From Anaerolineales bacterium (GTDB taxonomy: Bacteria; Chloroflexota; Anaerolineae; 4572-78; J111): DNA of 64,000 nucleotides. The stretch lies in contig JACKAU010000006.1 of NCBI GenBank assembly GCA_020634855.1, forward strand, positions 372,001 to 436,000, given 5' to 3'. Under the pieces are notes generated by a model. That model did no database searches, had not been told where the DNA came from, and was given only the letters and a program-made list of their open reading frames with translations. The position numbers and the translations under genes are program-made. Position 1 is the first letter of the stretch, and each line of letters opens with the position of its first letter. Shown here piece after piece: positions 26,427-35,640 of the stretch.

Positions 26427-27393
26427 ATCACGCCTTCTGACGACAATAGAACAGCCTCAGCGACAAGGCTGTCGCCGCGTAATTAACCTGCTTGGTCCAG
26501 CTTTGCCGCCGCCGACTATCGGCCACCAGGTTGAACTGGCCGACGGGCGTAAGCTGGGTTATGCCGAATTTGGCGACCCGACCGGTAAGCCCGTTTTTTT
26601 CTTTCACGGCATGCCCGGCTCCCGACTGTTTCGACATCCGGACGACTCGATACCGACCGAGTTGGGCGTGCGGCTGATCGTTGTTGACCGGCCCGGCATT
26701 GGCTTGTCAGACTTAAAGCCCAAGCGCAAACTGATCGATTGGCCGGATGATGTCATTGGCTTGGCCGATGCCTTGCAGTTGGATCGCTTTGCCGTGGCCG
26801 GGGTGTCGGCGGGCGGACCGCATACGATGGCCTGCGCCTACAAAATTCCCCACCGGCTGAGCGGGGTAGCCTTGGTAAGCGCCGCCGCGCCTCACCGAGC
26901 GCCGGGCGTGACCGAAGGGATGAATCCCCGCATTAAATCCAGTTTTCAAACGGCCGGCTGCGGTTGCTTACCATGGTGGTCGCTGCTGCCGGCGATGATA
27001 ATTTATGCCCGGACAGGGCGTCACCAGCCTGAGAAGATTTGGCAGCGGATGCTCGATGCTTCGCCGCCGGTTGATCAAACGTTACTCAGGGAGCCGGCGG
27101 TCAAAGCGGTTTTTCTGGAAAGTCTACAGGAAACGTATCGCCAGGGGCCGAACGGCCACATCTTCGATGCCCTGGCCATTGCCCGCGACTGGGGCTTCCA
27201 CGTCAAAGACATCACCGCACCCGTGCAGTTGTGGCAAGGGCTAGCCGATCCGCAAGTACCGCCGGCCATGGGTCGCTACCTGGCCGAAACCATCCCCACC
27301 TGCCACCCCCACTTCATCCCCGACGAAGGCCATCTGATGATGTTCAAAGCCGATATCTGGCGGGATATTTTGGCCGGGTTGGTAGAAGGATAA
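26419..27393 (+). CDS. Alpha/beta hydrolase
   Basis: A 324-residue alpha/beta-hydrolase with the oxyanion loop HGMPGSRLF, nucleophile elbow GVSAGG (Ser near residue 133), and a late Asp/His pair (GLADPQVPP; DEGHLMMF). The N-terminal 30 residues are extra and an internal start is possible. The start overlaps the upstream gene by 8 bp, so it belongs to the molybdenum hydroxylase operon. It may hydrolyse an ester, lactone or amide formed in the pathway; the substrate is unknown. Confidence 0.85.
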   Translation: MTESRLLTTIEQPQRQGCRRVINLLGPALPPPTIGHQVELADGRKLGYAEFGDPTGKPVFFFHGMPGSRLFRHPDDSIPTELGVRLIVVDRPGIGLSDLKPKRKLIDWPDDVIGLADALQLDRFAVAGVSAGGPHTMACAYKIPHRLSGVALVSAAAPHRAPGVTEGMNPRIKSSFQTAGCGCLPWWSLLPAMIIYARTGRHQPEKIWQRMLDASPPVDQTLLREPAVKAVFLESLQETYRQGPNGHIFDALAIARDWGFHVKDITAPVQLWQGLADPQVPPAMGRYLAETIPTCHPHFIPDEGHLMMFKADIWRDILAGLVEG

Positions 27394-27494
27394 CCTGTAA
27401 CTTATCTGTAACCCCCCTATGCTAAGATGCAAAGATAGGGAAAGTATACGCTTCAAACTTGTCTCGATGATGAACAAGAAATGAGGAAAATTTC

Positions 27495-28973
27495 ATGGAA
27501 AACCTGAGACTTTGGGAGCGTTACGCCGCTGACATGATGTGCTCTATGATTGAGCAAACGGTCAAGCAAACGGATGCTTTCCACAAACAAGTGGAAGAAA
27601 ATGTAGATACGTTTATTCATACCTTTCAACCCCCCGCCGAACCGAACTCGGCGCCGCCGGCGTCCATTCACCTTAATGGCAATGGATCTCGCCTTGAGGT
27701 ACCTTCCCAACAGGAGCCGGTCGTAGAGCCGTCTCTGCCGCCCGCGTCCATTTATCTTAATGGCAATGGATCTCACCTTGGGGCGACTTCAAAACAGGAG
27801 CCGGTCGTCGAGCCGTCTCTGCCGCCCGCGTCCATTCATCTTAATGGCAATGGATCTCACCTTGGGACACCTTCACAACAGGAGCCGGTCGTCGAACCGC
27901 CACCGCCGCCTGCGCCGGAGAGTCCCCCGGCTACACCGCCCGATCCCAAACCGGCCGAAAAATGTAAAACCGAACCGGTCTGGACCTTTCGCGGCTACCA
28001 ACTTGAAGCCGGTAACTTTACCAACGCCATGGTCCACTTCTTCCGAGCCGAAGTCTACCGGGCCGATGTCTGGCGGCGACGGCTCGATACCACCACTAAC
28101 TGGGCGGTCATTACCACCGGCGCGACCCTATCGATTGCTTGGGATCCGCAGATTATTATTTTGAGTACGTTGCTGGTGACGCTGTTTTTATATATCGAGG
28201 CCCGGCGCTATCGCTACTACGAATTGTGGAGCTACCGGGTGCGGCTCATGGAGACCGACTTTTTCGCGGCGATGCTGGTTCCGCCTTTTCGCCCCGCCGC
28301 GGACTGGGCCGAGAGCCTGGCCGAAAATCTGCTGCGCCCCAATTTTCCGATATCGATGTGGGAGGCGTTTGGACGCCGCTTCCGCCGCAACTATGTTTGG
28401 ATTTATACCATTTTGTGGTTGGCCTGGATTCTCAACATCTGGCTTCATCCCGAACCCGCCACTTCTGTGCAAGAATTCATCTCACGAGCAGCGATTGGCA
28501 ATATTCCGGCCTGGGTGGTGTTGATCACCGGGCTGGCGTTTAACAGTATCCTCATTGTCACCGGTTACCTTACGCGCCATCTGAAAGATGCACCGGGCGA
28601 AGTACTGCCCCCTAAAGAGGATGCTGAAATCACCGGCTTAGCGGGCGCCTCACCGAAAAATGGTGACGCCGGTGGCTTCAACTGGAAAGCTTGGTGCCGG
28701 CCCACCGGATCGCGCAAACAAACTGTCGCCTTTATTATCACTGACCATCCCGAAACCGTCGCCGACAGCATTAGCCAAGACATGAGACGGGGCGTCACTG
28801 CCCTGGCCGGCACCGGTATGCACAGCGCAGACAAACACAATGTGTTGATGTGCGCCTTGACGGTAACCGAAGTGGATCATCTCAAGCAGTTGATCAGCCG
28901 CATCGATCCGGGGGCGTTTGTGATGCTGTCCGGCGCGCAAAAGGTTTACGGGGATGGATTTGTGCCGCTATAG
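27495..28973 (+). CDS. DUF2270 membrane protein with N-terminal repeats and C-terminal DUF2179-like domain
   Basis: A 492-residue protein. After 50 residues come three nearly identical 28-residue repeats (SIHLNGNGS core) and a Pro-rich linker. Residues about 165-375 are DUF2270, with membrane helices (about 205-220, 300-320, 340-360) and the core YRADVWRRRLDTTTNWAVIT. Residues about 400-492 resemble DUF2179, the cytosolic end of YitT-type proteins (RKQTVAFIITDHPETVADSI; IDPGAFVMLSGAQKVYGDG). A GAGGAAAA site precedes the ATG. Function is unknown; the domain pairing suggests a membrane regulator. Confidence 0.8.
   Translation: MENLRLWERYAADMMCSMIEQTVKQTDAFHKQVEENVDTFIHTFQPPAEPNSAPPASIHLNGNGSRLEVPSQQEPVVEPSLPPASIYLNGNGSHLGATSKQEPVVEPSLPPASIHLNGNGSHLGTPSQQEPVVEPPPPPAPESPPATPPDPKPAEKCKTEPVWTFRGYQLEAGNFTNAMVHFFRAEVYRADVWRRRLDTTTNWAVITTGATLSIAWDPQIIILSTLLVTLFLYIEARRYRYYELWSYRVRLMETDFFAAMLVPPFRPAADWAESLAENLLRPNFPISMWEAFGRRFRRNYVWIYTILWLAWILNIWLHPEPATSVQEFISRAAIGNIPAWVVLITGLAFNSILIVTGYLTRHLKDAPGEVLPPKEDAEITGLAGASPKNGDAGGFNWKAWCRPTGSRKQTVAFIITDHPETVADSISQDMRRGVTALAGTGMHSADKHNVLMCALTVTEVDHLKQLISRIDPGAFVMLSGAQKVYGDGFVPL
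27654..27905 (+). repeat. Three in-frame 84-bp repeats
   Basis: Three tandem units of 84 bp encode the 28-residue repeats of the DUF2270 protein. The units are close to identical at DNA level, which points to recent duplication and likely copy-number variability. Confidence 0.85.
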
Positions 28974-29036
28974 GCGTAGGGGATTTGGTCGTTAGAGATT
29001 GGTCATTAGAGAATAGAGTTTGGAAATCGCTTAACG

Positions 29037-29080
29037 GGAGCAGAGGTTAGCATTAAATAGACCTCTGTTCCTTGTCTTTT
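29037..29080 (+). terminator. Terminator after DUF2270 gene
   Basis: ggagcagaggt pairs with acctctgttcc (one G-U pair) around a 13-nt loop, followed by TTGTCTTTTT. The remaining part of 28974-29300 holds ttagagattgg simple repeats and no gene. Confidence 0.7.
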
Positions 29081-29300
29081 TAAGCAGATTCCGGGTACAA
29101 TACAGCGCCAACGACTGGATGGCCCCATTTCGCTTACTCCTAACCCACTTCATTACTTAACCTCAAAGCGATCAACCCTGCGTCCGGGCTTAATTCAACC
29201 CAAATGGGGGGATTTTTGGTCAGAGGAGTTAGGGCATGAGGGGCATTGGACCGAGGCGACATCGATGCGATAGTATCGCCATAAAAGGAAATGAGGAGTT

Positions 29301-29759
29301 ATGACGTCAGAATACATGCAAAGATATAAAAAATATGAGAGGAGACCGACCGGCGTCTCCATTATCGCTGCGCTGTATTTTTTTCTGGGCATACTGTCTT
29401 TGCTGTGGAGCCTGCTTGTGTTCGGAGCTGGCAGCTTCAGTTCCCTCTTCGGTACTATTCTGGGAGCAGAGCAAATGGCCGCTTTTGGTAATACCACGGC
29501 CTGGTCCGGTTTTTTGGGATTTTTTTCGGCAGCCGTGCAGATTGCGATTGCCTTCGGGCTATTGGGGATGAAAAAATGGGCCTGGTTCTTGGCCCTCATC
29601 GGGGTGGGTCTCACTGTCCTGGAAGGGATTGTGGGGATTTTTACCGGTGGACTGTATGCCTTTATGTGCGGCTCCCTGACGATAGCCATCCCCATTGCTA
29701 TGCTTGTGTATCTACTCTTGCCGGTTACGCGCCGCGCCTTTAGGATGCAGACCCGCTAA
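29301..29759 (+). CDS. Small integral membrane protein (DUF2127-like)
   Basis: A 152-residue protein with four hydrophobic helices (about 20-42, 65-85, 90-112, 120-142; for example GVSIIAALYFFLGILSLLWS) and a basic N-terminus. It looks like small four-TM proteins of the DUF2127 kind, but the assignment is weak. GAGGAG lies 4 bp before the ATG. Single-gene unit, function unknown. Confidence 0.7.
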   Translation: MTSEYMQRYKKYERRPTGVSIIAALYFFLGILSLLWSLLVFGAGSFSSLFGTILGAEQMAAFGNTTAWSGFLGFFSAAVQIAIAFGLLGMKKWAWFLALIGVGLTVLEGIVGIFTGGLYAFMCGSLTIAIPIAMLVYLLLPVTRRAFRMQTR

Positions 29760-30200
29760 GAACGTTTTTAAGGGCATCGTAGTAATGAAAATACGATAGT
29801 CAGTAGCCGGGCGTCGGTCGTCAGATATTTTTATTGTCGGTGTTGTTTCCATTGAGACTTTCTGACTCTCCTCAATAATCACATTTACTCCACTGAAGAA
29901 ATAAAATTGTAAGCGTTCAGTCTGTAGCGGTCAGCTATTAGCGTTCATTTTGTTACTCTGATCAAATTTCGAACGACAACGCCGGTAATGATGACGCAAG
30001 CGTGGCTTTTGGTGATAAAACTGACGGCTAAACGCTGATAAGCTGAATGCTACCATAAAATATTGACTTTTGGGCAAACAAAAAAGTACTTTCGTCCCAT
30101 GAATTTCGGTACTTCTGGCTCTATTGATTTTGATTGATCCGTGATATTTTATAGATATGACCGAATCAACGCGCTCTTTTATGGTTACTTTATTATTTAC
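29760..30200. other. Spacer without supported gene
   Basis: No gene is supported from 29760 to the start codon at 30584. The left part contains gcgttcag/agcggtcag-type degenerate repeats in both orientations (about 29910-30050). Long open frames at 30141-30627 exist only because of the 20-bp array that follows. Confidence 0.65.
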
Positions 30201-30480
30201 GAACATATTCCAACGGTCACTTTATTATTCCAACGGTTACTTTATTATTCCCAACGTTACGAACATATTGCGCCGGTTACTAACATATTTTCTCGGCTAC
30301 CAACATATTCCAACGGTTACTTTATTATTCCCAACGTTACGAACATATTGCGCCGGTTACCAACGTATTTTCTCAGTCACCAACATATTCCAACGGTTAC
30401 TTTATTATTTCCCATGTTACGAACATATTGGGCCGGTTACCAACATATTTTCTCGGTCACCAACATATTCCCGACGTGAG
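30201..30480. repeat. 20-bp tandem repeat array (about 14 units)
   Basis: About 14 consecutive 20-bp units of pattern nnacatattnnnncggttac. Several variants (gaacatattgcgccggttac, tttattattcccaacgttac, taacatattttctcggctac) recur in a fixed order, giving an 80-bp higher-order period. The 20-bp period corresponds to about two DNA turns. It is not CRISPR: there are no unique spacers. It lies 100 bp upstream of the gene at 30584. Confidence 0.9.
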
Positions 30481-30583
30481 CTAAGAAAAGGTCGATTTAA
30501 CGTGTTCAAGTGCCTGTCACCTTTAGAACCCAACTACGAACTCCATTTTTTTCACACTTCCAATATGAAAGGAGCTTATCATT

Positions 30584-31267
30584 ATGGCCGGTGGTTTAAC
30601 ACAACGACAGCAGAAACTTGTCCATGAGGCAGAGCAGTTGCTGCACGAAGCCCGCAATAATCCCGACTTTGCAGAGATGATGAAAGGTCGGGGTTATGGT
30701 GAAGAAAGTTGGGCGCATGGGGAAGCACTGGTGGCAACGATGAAAGCCGGCGGACGCGCGTTTGAACGGGCGCAATCGGAGAAGTTTAAGGCCACGAATA
30801 TTGTTATGAAGCAGCGGGAAAAGATTTGGGCGCACAGCAGCACGCTGTCGCAGAGTTGCGTCAGTTTATTTCAGGGACAAACGGATTTTTTGAATGCGCT
30901 GGGACTGCACGCCCGGCGCAAAGACGGCAATGGGGGCAGCGATATTAGCAAGCCCAATAAGACCGGTAAAATTGAGCAAGTTTTGAACTGGCAGCGCAAT
31001 CTGTTTGAGGTGGCACAAAATCATACGGAGATTGCTTCTGTTTTATCCACAAACGGTTTTCCCCCGGACCTACTGGCGCAAAACTTAGCCAGCGTAGAAG
31101 CTATGGCCCGCGCGGAGTATGTTCAAGAGCAAACCAAGAAATTCTCCACCCAGCGTCGCGCGGAGCGGGATGACTCCTATAAACTGCTGCGAATGTGGCT
31201 GCGCTGCGCCCAGCGGATTGCGAAGTTGGCGAAGAAGGATCGGGATGATGGGGGCGTGTTGGGGTAG
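30584..31267 (+). CDS. Predicted helical protein of unknown function
   Basis: A 227-residue soluble, basic, mostly helical protein (QRQQKLVHEAEQLLHEARNN; VLNWQRNLFEVAQNHTEIAS). No family is recognised and no signal peptide or membrane helix is seen. AAAGGAG lies 9 bp before the ATG, and codon use is like the neighbours, so it is very probably a real gene. An intrinsic terminator follows at 31321-31362. The tandem 20-bp array lies in its upstream region. Confidence 0.7.
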   Translation: MAGGLTQRQQKLVHEAEQLLHEARNNPDFAEMMKGRGYGEESWAHGEALVATMKAGGRAFERAQSEKFKATNIVMKQREKIWAHSSTLSQSCVSLFQGQTDFLNALGLHARRKDGNGGSDISKPNKTGKIEQVLNWQRNLFEVAQNHTEIASVLSTNGFPPDLLAQNLASVEAMARAEYVQEQTKKFSTQRRAERDDSYKLLRMWLRCAQRIAKLAKKDRDDGGVLG

Positions 31268-31320
31268 ATGGGGATTGGAGATGGGGTAATTAGAGATTAG
31301 TGATGGGGTAGTTTGGAAAG

Positions 31321-31362
31321 AAGCTCTAGGGGCTGTGGTTTTGGCCCGGTAGGGCTTTTTTT
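31321..31362 (+). terminator. Terminator after the helical-protein gene
   Basis: aagctcta pairs with tagggctt, with an inner ggg/ccc pairing, followed by seven T. Confidence 0.7.
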
Positions 31363-31455
31363 GTTTGGGAGGAGATGGTTTTTCGGCTTTTCAATATCCA
31401 TTCCTGACGGTTGACTAAAAAAACTATTTTCGTTTAGAATGATTATAGGTAAGTT

Positions 31456-31592
31456 TTATGCCGAAGCTCATCGGCATAATTTTGGCTTATGAAGGTTATG
31501 CCTATTTCTTTGGGGATAATCCAACGTAAATGAGGTATATCCCGAAAAAATCAGGATATACCTCCCGTATCGGGAATATGCGAAAATATTCC
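31456..31592. repeat. Cluster of four hairpins in a gene-free spacer
   Basis: Perfect inverted repeats at 31456-31479 (9-bp arms, ttatgccga), 31532-31564 (11-bp arms, gaggtatatcc), 31563-31575 (5-bp arms, tcccg) and 31573-31592 (7-bp arms, ggaatat). They sit between the terminator at 31362 and the decayed methyltransferase gene. A GTTAGGT core-like heptamer at 31607-31613 and an ATCCAAC at 31519-31525 could mark a weak second attC-like site, but arm matching is poor. Confidence 0.6.
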
Positions 31593-31657
31593 GTTCAATA
31601 AGATTGGTTAGGTGCTTAACAAATAAAAAGGTTTATCATTCTTGAAGCTGGTGTCAT

Positions 31658-32362
31658 ATGCCCAAAAAAGAAAAAAGCCAAAATAAAACTCATGACTATG
31701 GCAAGAGCAGTAAGTATGCTGAATTAGGCATTGATGACACAAACTATCTAGCGTTTCGGGATATTCCCAGTTGATACAAAAAATATGCAAAGGGATTAGC
31801 GGCGTTAGATTATGGATGTGGAGCGGGTCGCTCGACGCGTTTTTGAAAAATTTAGGGCTATGTTGTAGAGTGTTGACATTAATCAGGACATGTTGGAGCA
31901 GGCGGTATCCAGAGACAGATCAACCAGTTATTACAATATCCGAAGCGAACAATTGCCCTTTGAAAACGAAAGTTTTGATATTGTTTTTCAGTTTTGTATT
32001 TTAGAAATTTCTACTAAGAAAGATTGAAAAGATCTTTTAGAAATGATGCGAGTGTTAAGGAGAGATGGAGTTATTATTATCATAACCTCGTCTGTGGACG
32101 TTTACAAAGGCAACTGGATTGGATTTAAGTATGATTTCCAGAGAACAATCGAGATATTCAAAGTGGTGAAACCTTTAAACTTCAGTTTCAAGGAACTGAA
32201 ATAATCTTATACGACTATTTATGGACAGATGAGGATTATAAGCAAATTCTTGATCGTCTTGGCTTACGCATTGTTGAACATCATAAACCATTGGGTTACG
32301 ATACCGATCCTTTTGAGTGGCTTGATGAAAAAGGTCTCGCCAGTGGCAATTTACATAATTAA
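31658..32362 (+). pseudogene. Decayed class I SAM-dependent methyltransferase
   Basis: Recognisable methyltransferase pieces appear in order across shifted frames: LDYGCGAGRSTRF (SAM motif I), LPFENESFDIVFQFCILEI, LLEMMRVLRRDGVIIIITS and a C-terminal block ending DPFEWLDEKGLASGNLHN. The frame is broken by a TGA at 31772, further stops around 31845 and 32023, and at least two frameshifts. The product would be about 235 residues. Composition is more AT-rich than the flanking genes, which fits acquisition by transfer followed by decay. It lies immediately upstream of the attC-like site. Confidence 0.8.
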
Positions 32363-32450
32363 AAAGGTTCAAAAGAACAAAACATTAAGTTGAGCAATGA
32401 GCATAGAGACAATGATGTAATTTAATGGTGAGGCTTCTAAACAAACCCGC

Positions 32451-32579
32451 ACCTAACACAGCGTGCACTTGACGGGTGGGATTCTGCGGCATTTTCGGGC
32501 ATTTTCTACGCCCGAACAGAATCCTGCTCTCAATTTTTATCTACGCCCGCCCACCCGCAAGTAACGCAAGCCGTTGGGC
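32451..32579 (+). other. attC-like integron recombination site
   Basis: The 129-bp element begins with ACCTAAC (fits RYYYAAC) and ends with GTTGGGC (fits GTTRRRY). Between them the two ends are imperfectly complementary: the 5' arm cagcgtgcacttgacgggtggg matches the complement of ccacccgcaagtaacgcaagcc with a few mismatches and offsets, as expected for L and R boxes, and a longer variable centre is present. Length and order match attC sites of mobile gene cassettes. It sits exactly between two decayed genes in the same orientation. No integron integrase is visible in the window. Confidence 0.6.
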
Positions 32580-32589
32580 AATTAAAATC

Positions 32590-33169
32590 ATGAACAACAA
32601 GCCAAAATGTATAATCGTTACCGGCCGGCCTGGGGCCGAAAACCACGCTCGCCAAGAAGCTTGGCCGGCGGCTGTGGATGCCAGTCATTAGTCGCGACGA
32701 ATTGAAGGAGGGCTATGTTAACACCTATGGCCTCAAACACGATCAACTTCCACCAGACACTAATGGATCGTGTCCAATTTTTTCTTTGAAATCGTAAACC
32801 AATGTCTCCACAACAAGATATCGGTCATCATTGAGGCTGCTTTTCAACACCACATTTGGGCACCCTGAATACCTAAAATTGCTGAAATCAGCAGCCTATT
32901 CATTGTTGTATGCTCAGTTGATGGAAGATCGCGGCAAGCGACATTTGCAAAGAGGTCTCGATGATCCAAATCAGAATTCTATCACGGCGATAACCGATCT
33001 CTCTCTACAGGAAAACCGGGATGATAGCCTCCGGGCAGTATATGGTACCAAAATTAAATGTGCCTACCATTCACGTATCGACCGAAGGCGAATATTATCC
33101 AGTATTGAAGCGATTGTGGATCAATTCCAGTTATCAATTCCACAACACGGCGATGCCCTGGACCCGTGA
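32590..33169 (+). pseudogene. Decayed P-loop kinase (zeta-toxin/nucleoside-kinase-like ATPase)
   Basis: Fragments across three frames read IIVTGRPG (Walker A start), LAKKLGRRLWMPVISRDELK, GYVNTYGLKHDQLP, VSNFFFEIVNQCLHNK, ISVIIEAAFQHHIW and, near the end, PTIHVSTEGEYYPVLKRLW. This is the pattern of small AAA-type kinases that protect or phosphorylate small molecules. The Walker A lysine/threonine region is lost to a frameshift, and several stops follow, so it is non-functional. It starts 11 bp after the attC-like site, as the gene of a cassette would. Confidence 0.7.
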
Positions 33170-33359
33170 CAGGCGGCGATGATTGTGATATTAGAATTTG
33201 TGGGGAAGAAATTTATTCGTGGTCGGTTAGTGAGCGATACCTACTATATCTAGGGCTAAGATATTAATCGGCTATATTTAGTGGTAAAGTTGACATAAAT
33301 GGAAAATTTATTTATAATTCAGCCAGAGTAAAATAATACCCCTTAAACAGAGCGTACCC

Positions 33360-33638
33360 ATGGCTGACCATCTCCATGACTCGTCATCGAACGGGTCTAA
33401 GAAAAACGGCGTTAAGAAACGTCATGCCCAGGGAGCCACTTTTACCGTTCATCGTCATAAACGTGGTCATTTTTATCATCATCCACAAGAGGGACGGATT
33501 GAGGTGGTGGCTGTATTCTGCGACTGCGGGCGCTCGATTCTCGTTACCCCGAAAGAACTAAAAGGTAAACCGATTATCTGTAGTTTGTGCGATAGTGCTT
33601 TTCGCTGGCAGCAGTTGACGCTGGGGATGGATGGATAG
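33360..33638 (+). CDS. Small zinc-ribbon protein
   Basis: A 92-residue protein with a Lys/His-rich N-terminus (HRHKRGHFYHHPQEG) and a C-terminal zinc ribbon of form CDC...CSLC (VFCDCGRSILVTPKEL; KPIICSLCDSAF). It resembles other short zinc-ribbon proteins that bind nucleic acid or scaffold proteins, but no named family is recognised. The ribosome binding site is weak, and the preceding 190 bp has no gene. It ends 109 bp from the convergent carboxyltransferase gene. Confidence 0.6.
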   Translation: MADHLHDSSSNGSKKNGVKKRHAQGATFTVHRHKRGHFYHHPQEGRIEVVAVFCDCGRSILVTPKELKGKPIICSLCDSAFRWQQLTLGMDG

Positions 33639-33666
33639 TTGGCCGGTTGGAGAGTCGGTTGGTTAA

Positions 33667-33721
33667 GGTTTGATGGTTAGTTGGCTGGAGATAAAATCCC
33701 AACCTAACTAACCATCAAACC
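33667..33721. terminator. Shared hairpin between convergent genes
   Basis: 16-bp perfect arms ggtttgatggttagtt and aactaaccatcaaacc sit in a stretch of ggttggttagtt-type simple repeats between the zinc-ribbon gene and the carboxyltransferase gene. It may serve both genes, although there is no clear T run. Confidence 0.6.
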
Positions 33722-33747
33722 ACCTATCAAACTAACCCACTATCCGA

Positions 33748-35235
33748 CTATCCATCCAATCCATATTTTTTGTTGAGGAAGTTCGTGGCCGACTGCCCAA
33801 ACAACAGATAGAGCAGCAGGTCTTTGTGGGTTTTGATGAACGGGAAATTGTATTCATCTTCCATAACCGGAGTCAGATAAGAAGCGGCTCGGTATTTGAG
33901 CGGTTCTTCATTAGCGTGGAGTACCTTGGCCACAATGTCCGGGTTGACCGGGGCCGGGGTGCGGCCAAATTCGCCTTTGAGAATCATTTTGAACGGATCG
34001 GATACGGTTTTGTACCGTTCGCCCATAATGACATTGAAGGCGGCTTGCGAACCAACAATCTGGCTGGTGGGTGTGACCAGCGGCACGTAGCCGGCATCGG
34101 CCCGAACGCGAGGGATCTCGTCCAGAATGTCATTCATCCGGTCGAGTTGACCCATCCCCTTCAATTGGTTATGCAGGTTAGACAGCATCCCGCCCGGAAC
34201 CTGAGCCTCGAAAATTTTATCGTCATAGGTCGGGTATTTGAGCCCCATGAGCAGTTCGCGCATCAGCGGGATGGCCTCCTTAATGGAGTCGTAGGTCTCT
34301 TTGGCCACCAATTCGATAATTTTATTGACCTGACGGCGATCGACGTCATCGAAGCTGACCGGTTGGTAAAACTTGCCGTACACGGGGATGACATCTTTTA
34401 GCTCATCAAAGATTTTGAACAGCTCAGCCTGCGCCTTCAAGATGAGGGCTTTGTCCAACCCATGATCGATACCCATCTCTTCGGCAAAAACCGCCATAAC
34501 TTCGATGGGGGGGTGGGACGTGCCGCCGGCAAACGGGGTGATGGCGGTATCGATATAATCAAGCCCTAAATGCATGCCGATGACTTCATTTAAACAGGCC
34601 ACACCGGTCGTGGTATGGCTATGCAGTACGATTGGCACGGATAAATTCTGTTTGAGGCCTTTGAATAGATCCAGGGCATCGGTGGGGTAGAGCAAGCCGG
34701 CCATATCTTTAACGGCAATCTGGTCGGCGCCTTCTTCTTCTAACTTCTTGGCAAAATTAACAAAATATTCGGTGGTGTGAACCGGGCTGGTGGTATAGGA
34801 GATGGCCCCTTCCACCGTACCCCCATAGGCTTTGGTGGTTAAGATTGAAATTTGCAGATTGCGCCAATCGTTCAGGGCATCGAAAATCCGCATAATGCCG
34901 ACGCCGGTCAGCACCGCTTCTTTGACGAACGAAATCACCAAATCATCGGCTGACGGCTGGTAGCCGAACAAGTTTTGGCCGCGCAGCAACGCCCGAATTT
35001 TTTCGCCGCCGCCTAAGGTTTCCTTGAAGGTGGCCAATCGATCCCACGGGTCTTCATCTAAAAAACGAATACTACTGTCCAGGGTAGCGCCGCCCCACAA
35101 CTCAAATGCTGCGAAACCGGCATCTTTAATTATGGGTAAAACGCGCATGGCCTGCTCGGTCGTCATCCGAGTCGCGGCTAAACTTTGATGTCCATCGCGT
35201 AAGGTCAGATCTACAAATTGGGATTTCGTACTCAT
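33748..35235 (-). CDS. Carboxyltransferase subunit (pyruvate carboxylase B / transcarboxylase 5S type)
   Basis: A 495-residue HMGL-like carboxyltransferase: DLTLRDGHQSLAATRMTTEQ at the start, VKDMAGLLYPTDALDLF with the carboxylated-lysine/metal region, LHSHTTTGVACLNEVIG metal histidines, and the conserved carboxylase domain (PGGMLSNLHNQLKGMGQLDR). It moves CO2 between carboxybiotin and pyruvate/oxaloacetate. There is no C-terminal biotinyl domain, as in the Propionibacterium 5S subunit, so it needs a separate biotin carrier; none is nearby. AAGGAG precedes the ATG. Confidence 0.9.
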   Translation of the reverse strand: MSTKSQFVDLTLRDGHQSLAATRMTTEQAMRVLPIIKDAGFAAFELWGGATLDSSIRFLDEDPWDRLATFKETLGGGEKIRALLRGQNLFGYQPSADDLVISFVKEAVLTGVGIMRIFDALNDWRNLQISILTTKAYGGTVEGAISYTTSPVHTTEYFVNFAKKLEEEGADQIAVKDMAGLLYPTDALDLFKGLKQNLSVPIVLHSHTTTGVACLNEVIGMHLGLDYIDTAITPFAGGTSHPPIEVMAVFAEEMGIDHGLDKALILKAQAELFKIFDELKDVIPVYGKFYQPVSFDDVDRRQVNKIIELVAKETYDSIKEAIPLMRELLMGLKYPTYDDKIFEAQVPGGMLSNLHNQLKGMGQLDRMNDILDEIPRVRADAGYVPLVTPTSQIVGSQAAFNVIMGERYKTVSDPFKMILKGEFGRTPAPVNPDIVAKVLHANEEPLKYRAASYLTPVMEDEYNFPFIKTHKDLLLYLLFGQSATNFLNKKYGLDG

Positions 35236-35640
35236 TAAGTCGCACTCCTTGAGACTAAGGTATTAATTTAATTGGGTGGATTGTACACTGCTGTACGGCT
35301 ACCAAAATAAAATAAGTTTATTTCCAAACCATTCACCGCTAGTAGAGGCGAAAAGTCAGCATGCAGCAATATTATTAGTCGCTGCGCCTAATGGCAGCCA
35401 TCGCCTCAGTTATTAAGGTCGATTACAAGAGTGGCAATAAAGGATTTTATGTTATTAGTCATTTTGTGAGGGATTCGAGGTGAGCAATAAGAAAATACAA
35501 CCCAATTTAGGATACTCCAAGCAGGGGAGCCAGCAGCAAAAGACTGACGCCCGGAACTACTGCATCTGAAGATACCTCCCTCTCAAAACCGCAATCTTTA
35601 ACTTATCGCATTATAGGCCATGCGCGCCTATTTCGCTAAT
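35236..35640. other. Gene-free spacer
   Basis: This 405-bp stretch between two genes on the reverse strand contains no supported coding frame, strong hairpin or repeat that I could identify. It presumably holds the carboxyltransferase promoter. Confidence 0.6.

Noticed and set aside
30201..30480. CRISPR array
   Set aside because: Units are directly adjacent with no unique spacers, and no cas gene is nearby. The same applies to 52866-53330.
30141..30627. Two long open frames (112 and 156 codons) across the 20-bp array
   Set aside because: They are created by the repeat: a 60-bp repeat multiple stays open in more than one frame. No ribosome site and low-complexity product.
31772..31774. TGA in the methyltransferase remnant as selenocysteine
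   Set aside because: Several more stops and frameshifts follow, no redox Cys is expected there, and no SECIS-like hairpin is seen. It is simple decay.
32473..32560. Rho-independent terminator in place of an attC site
   Set aside because: The arms are imperfect and long, no T run follows, and core heptamers are present at both ends, so attC is favoured, though not proven.
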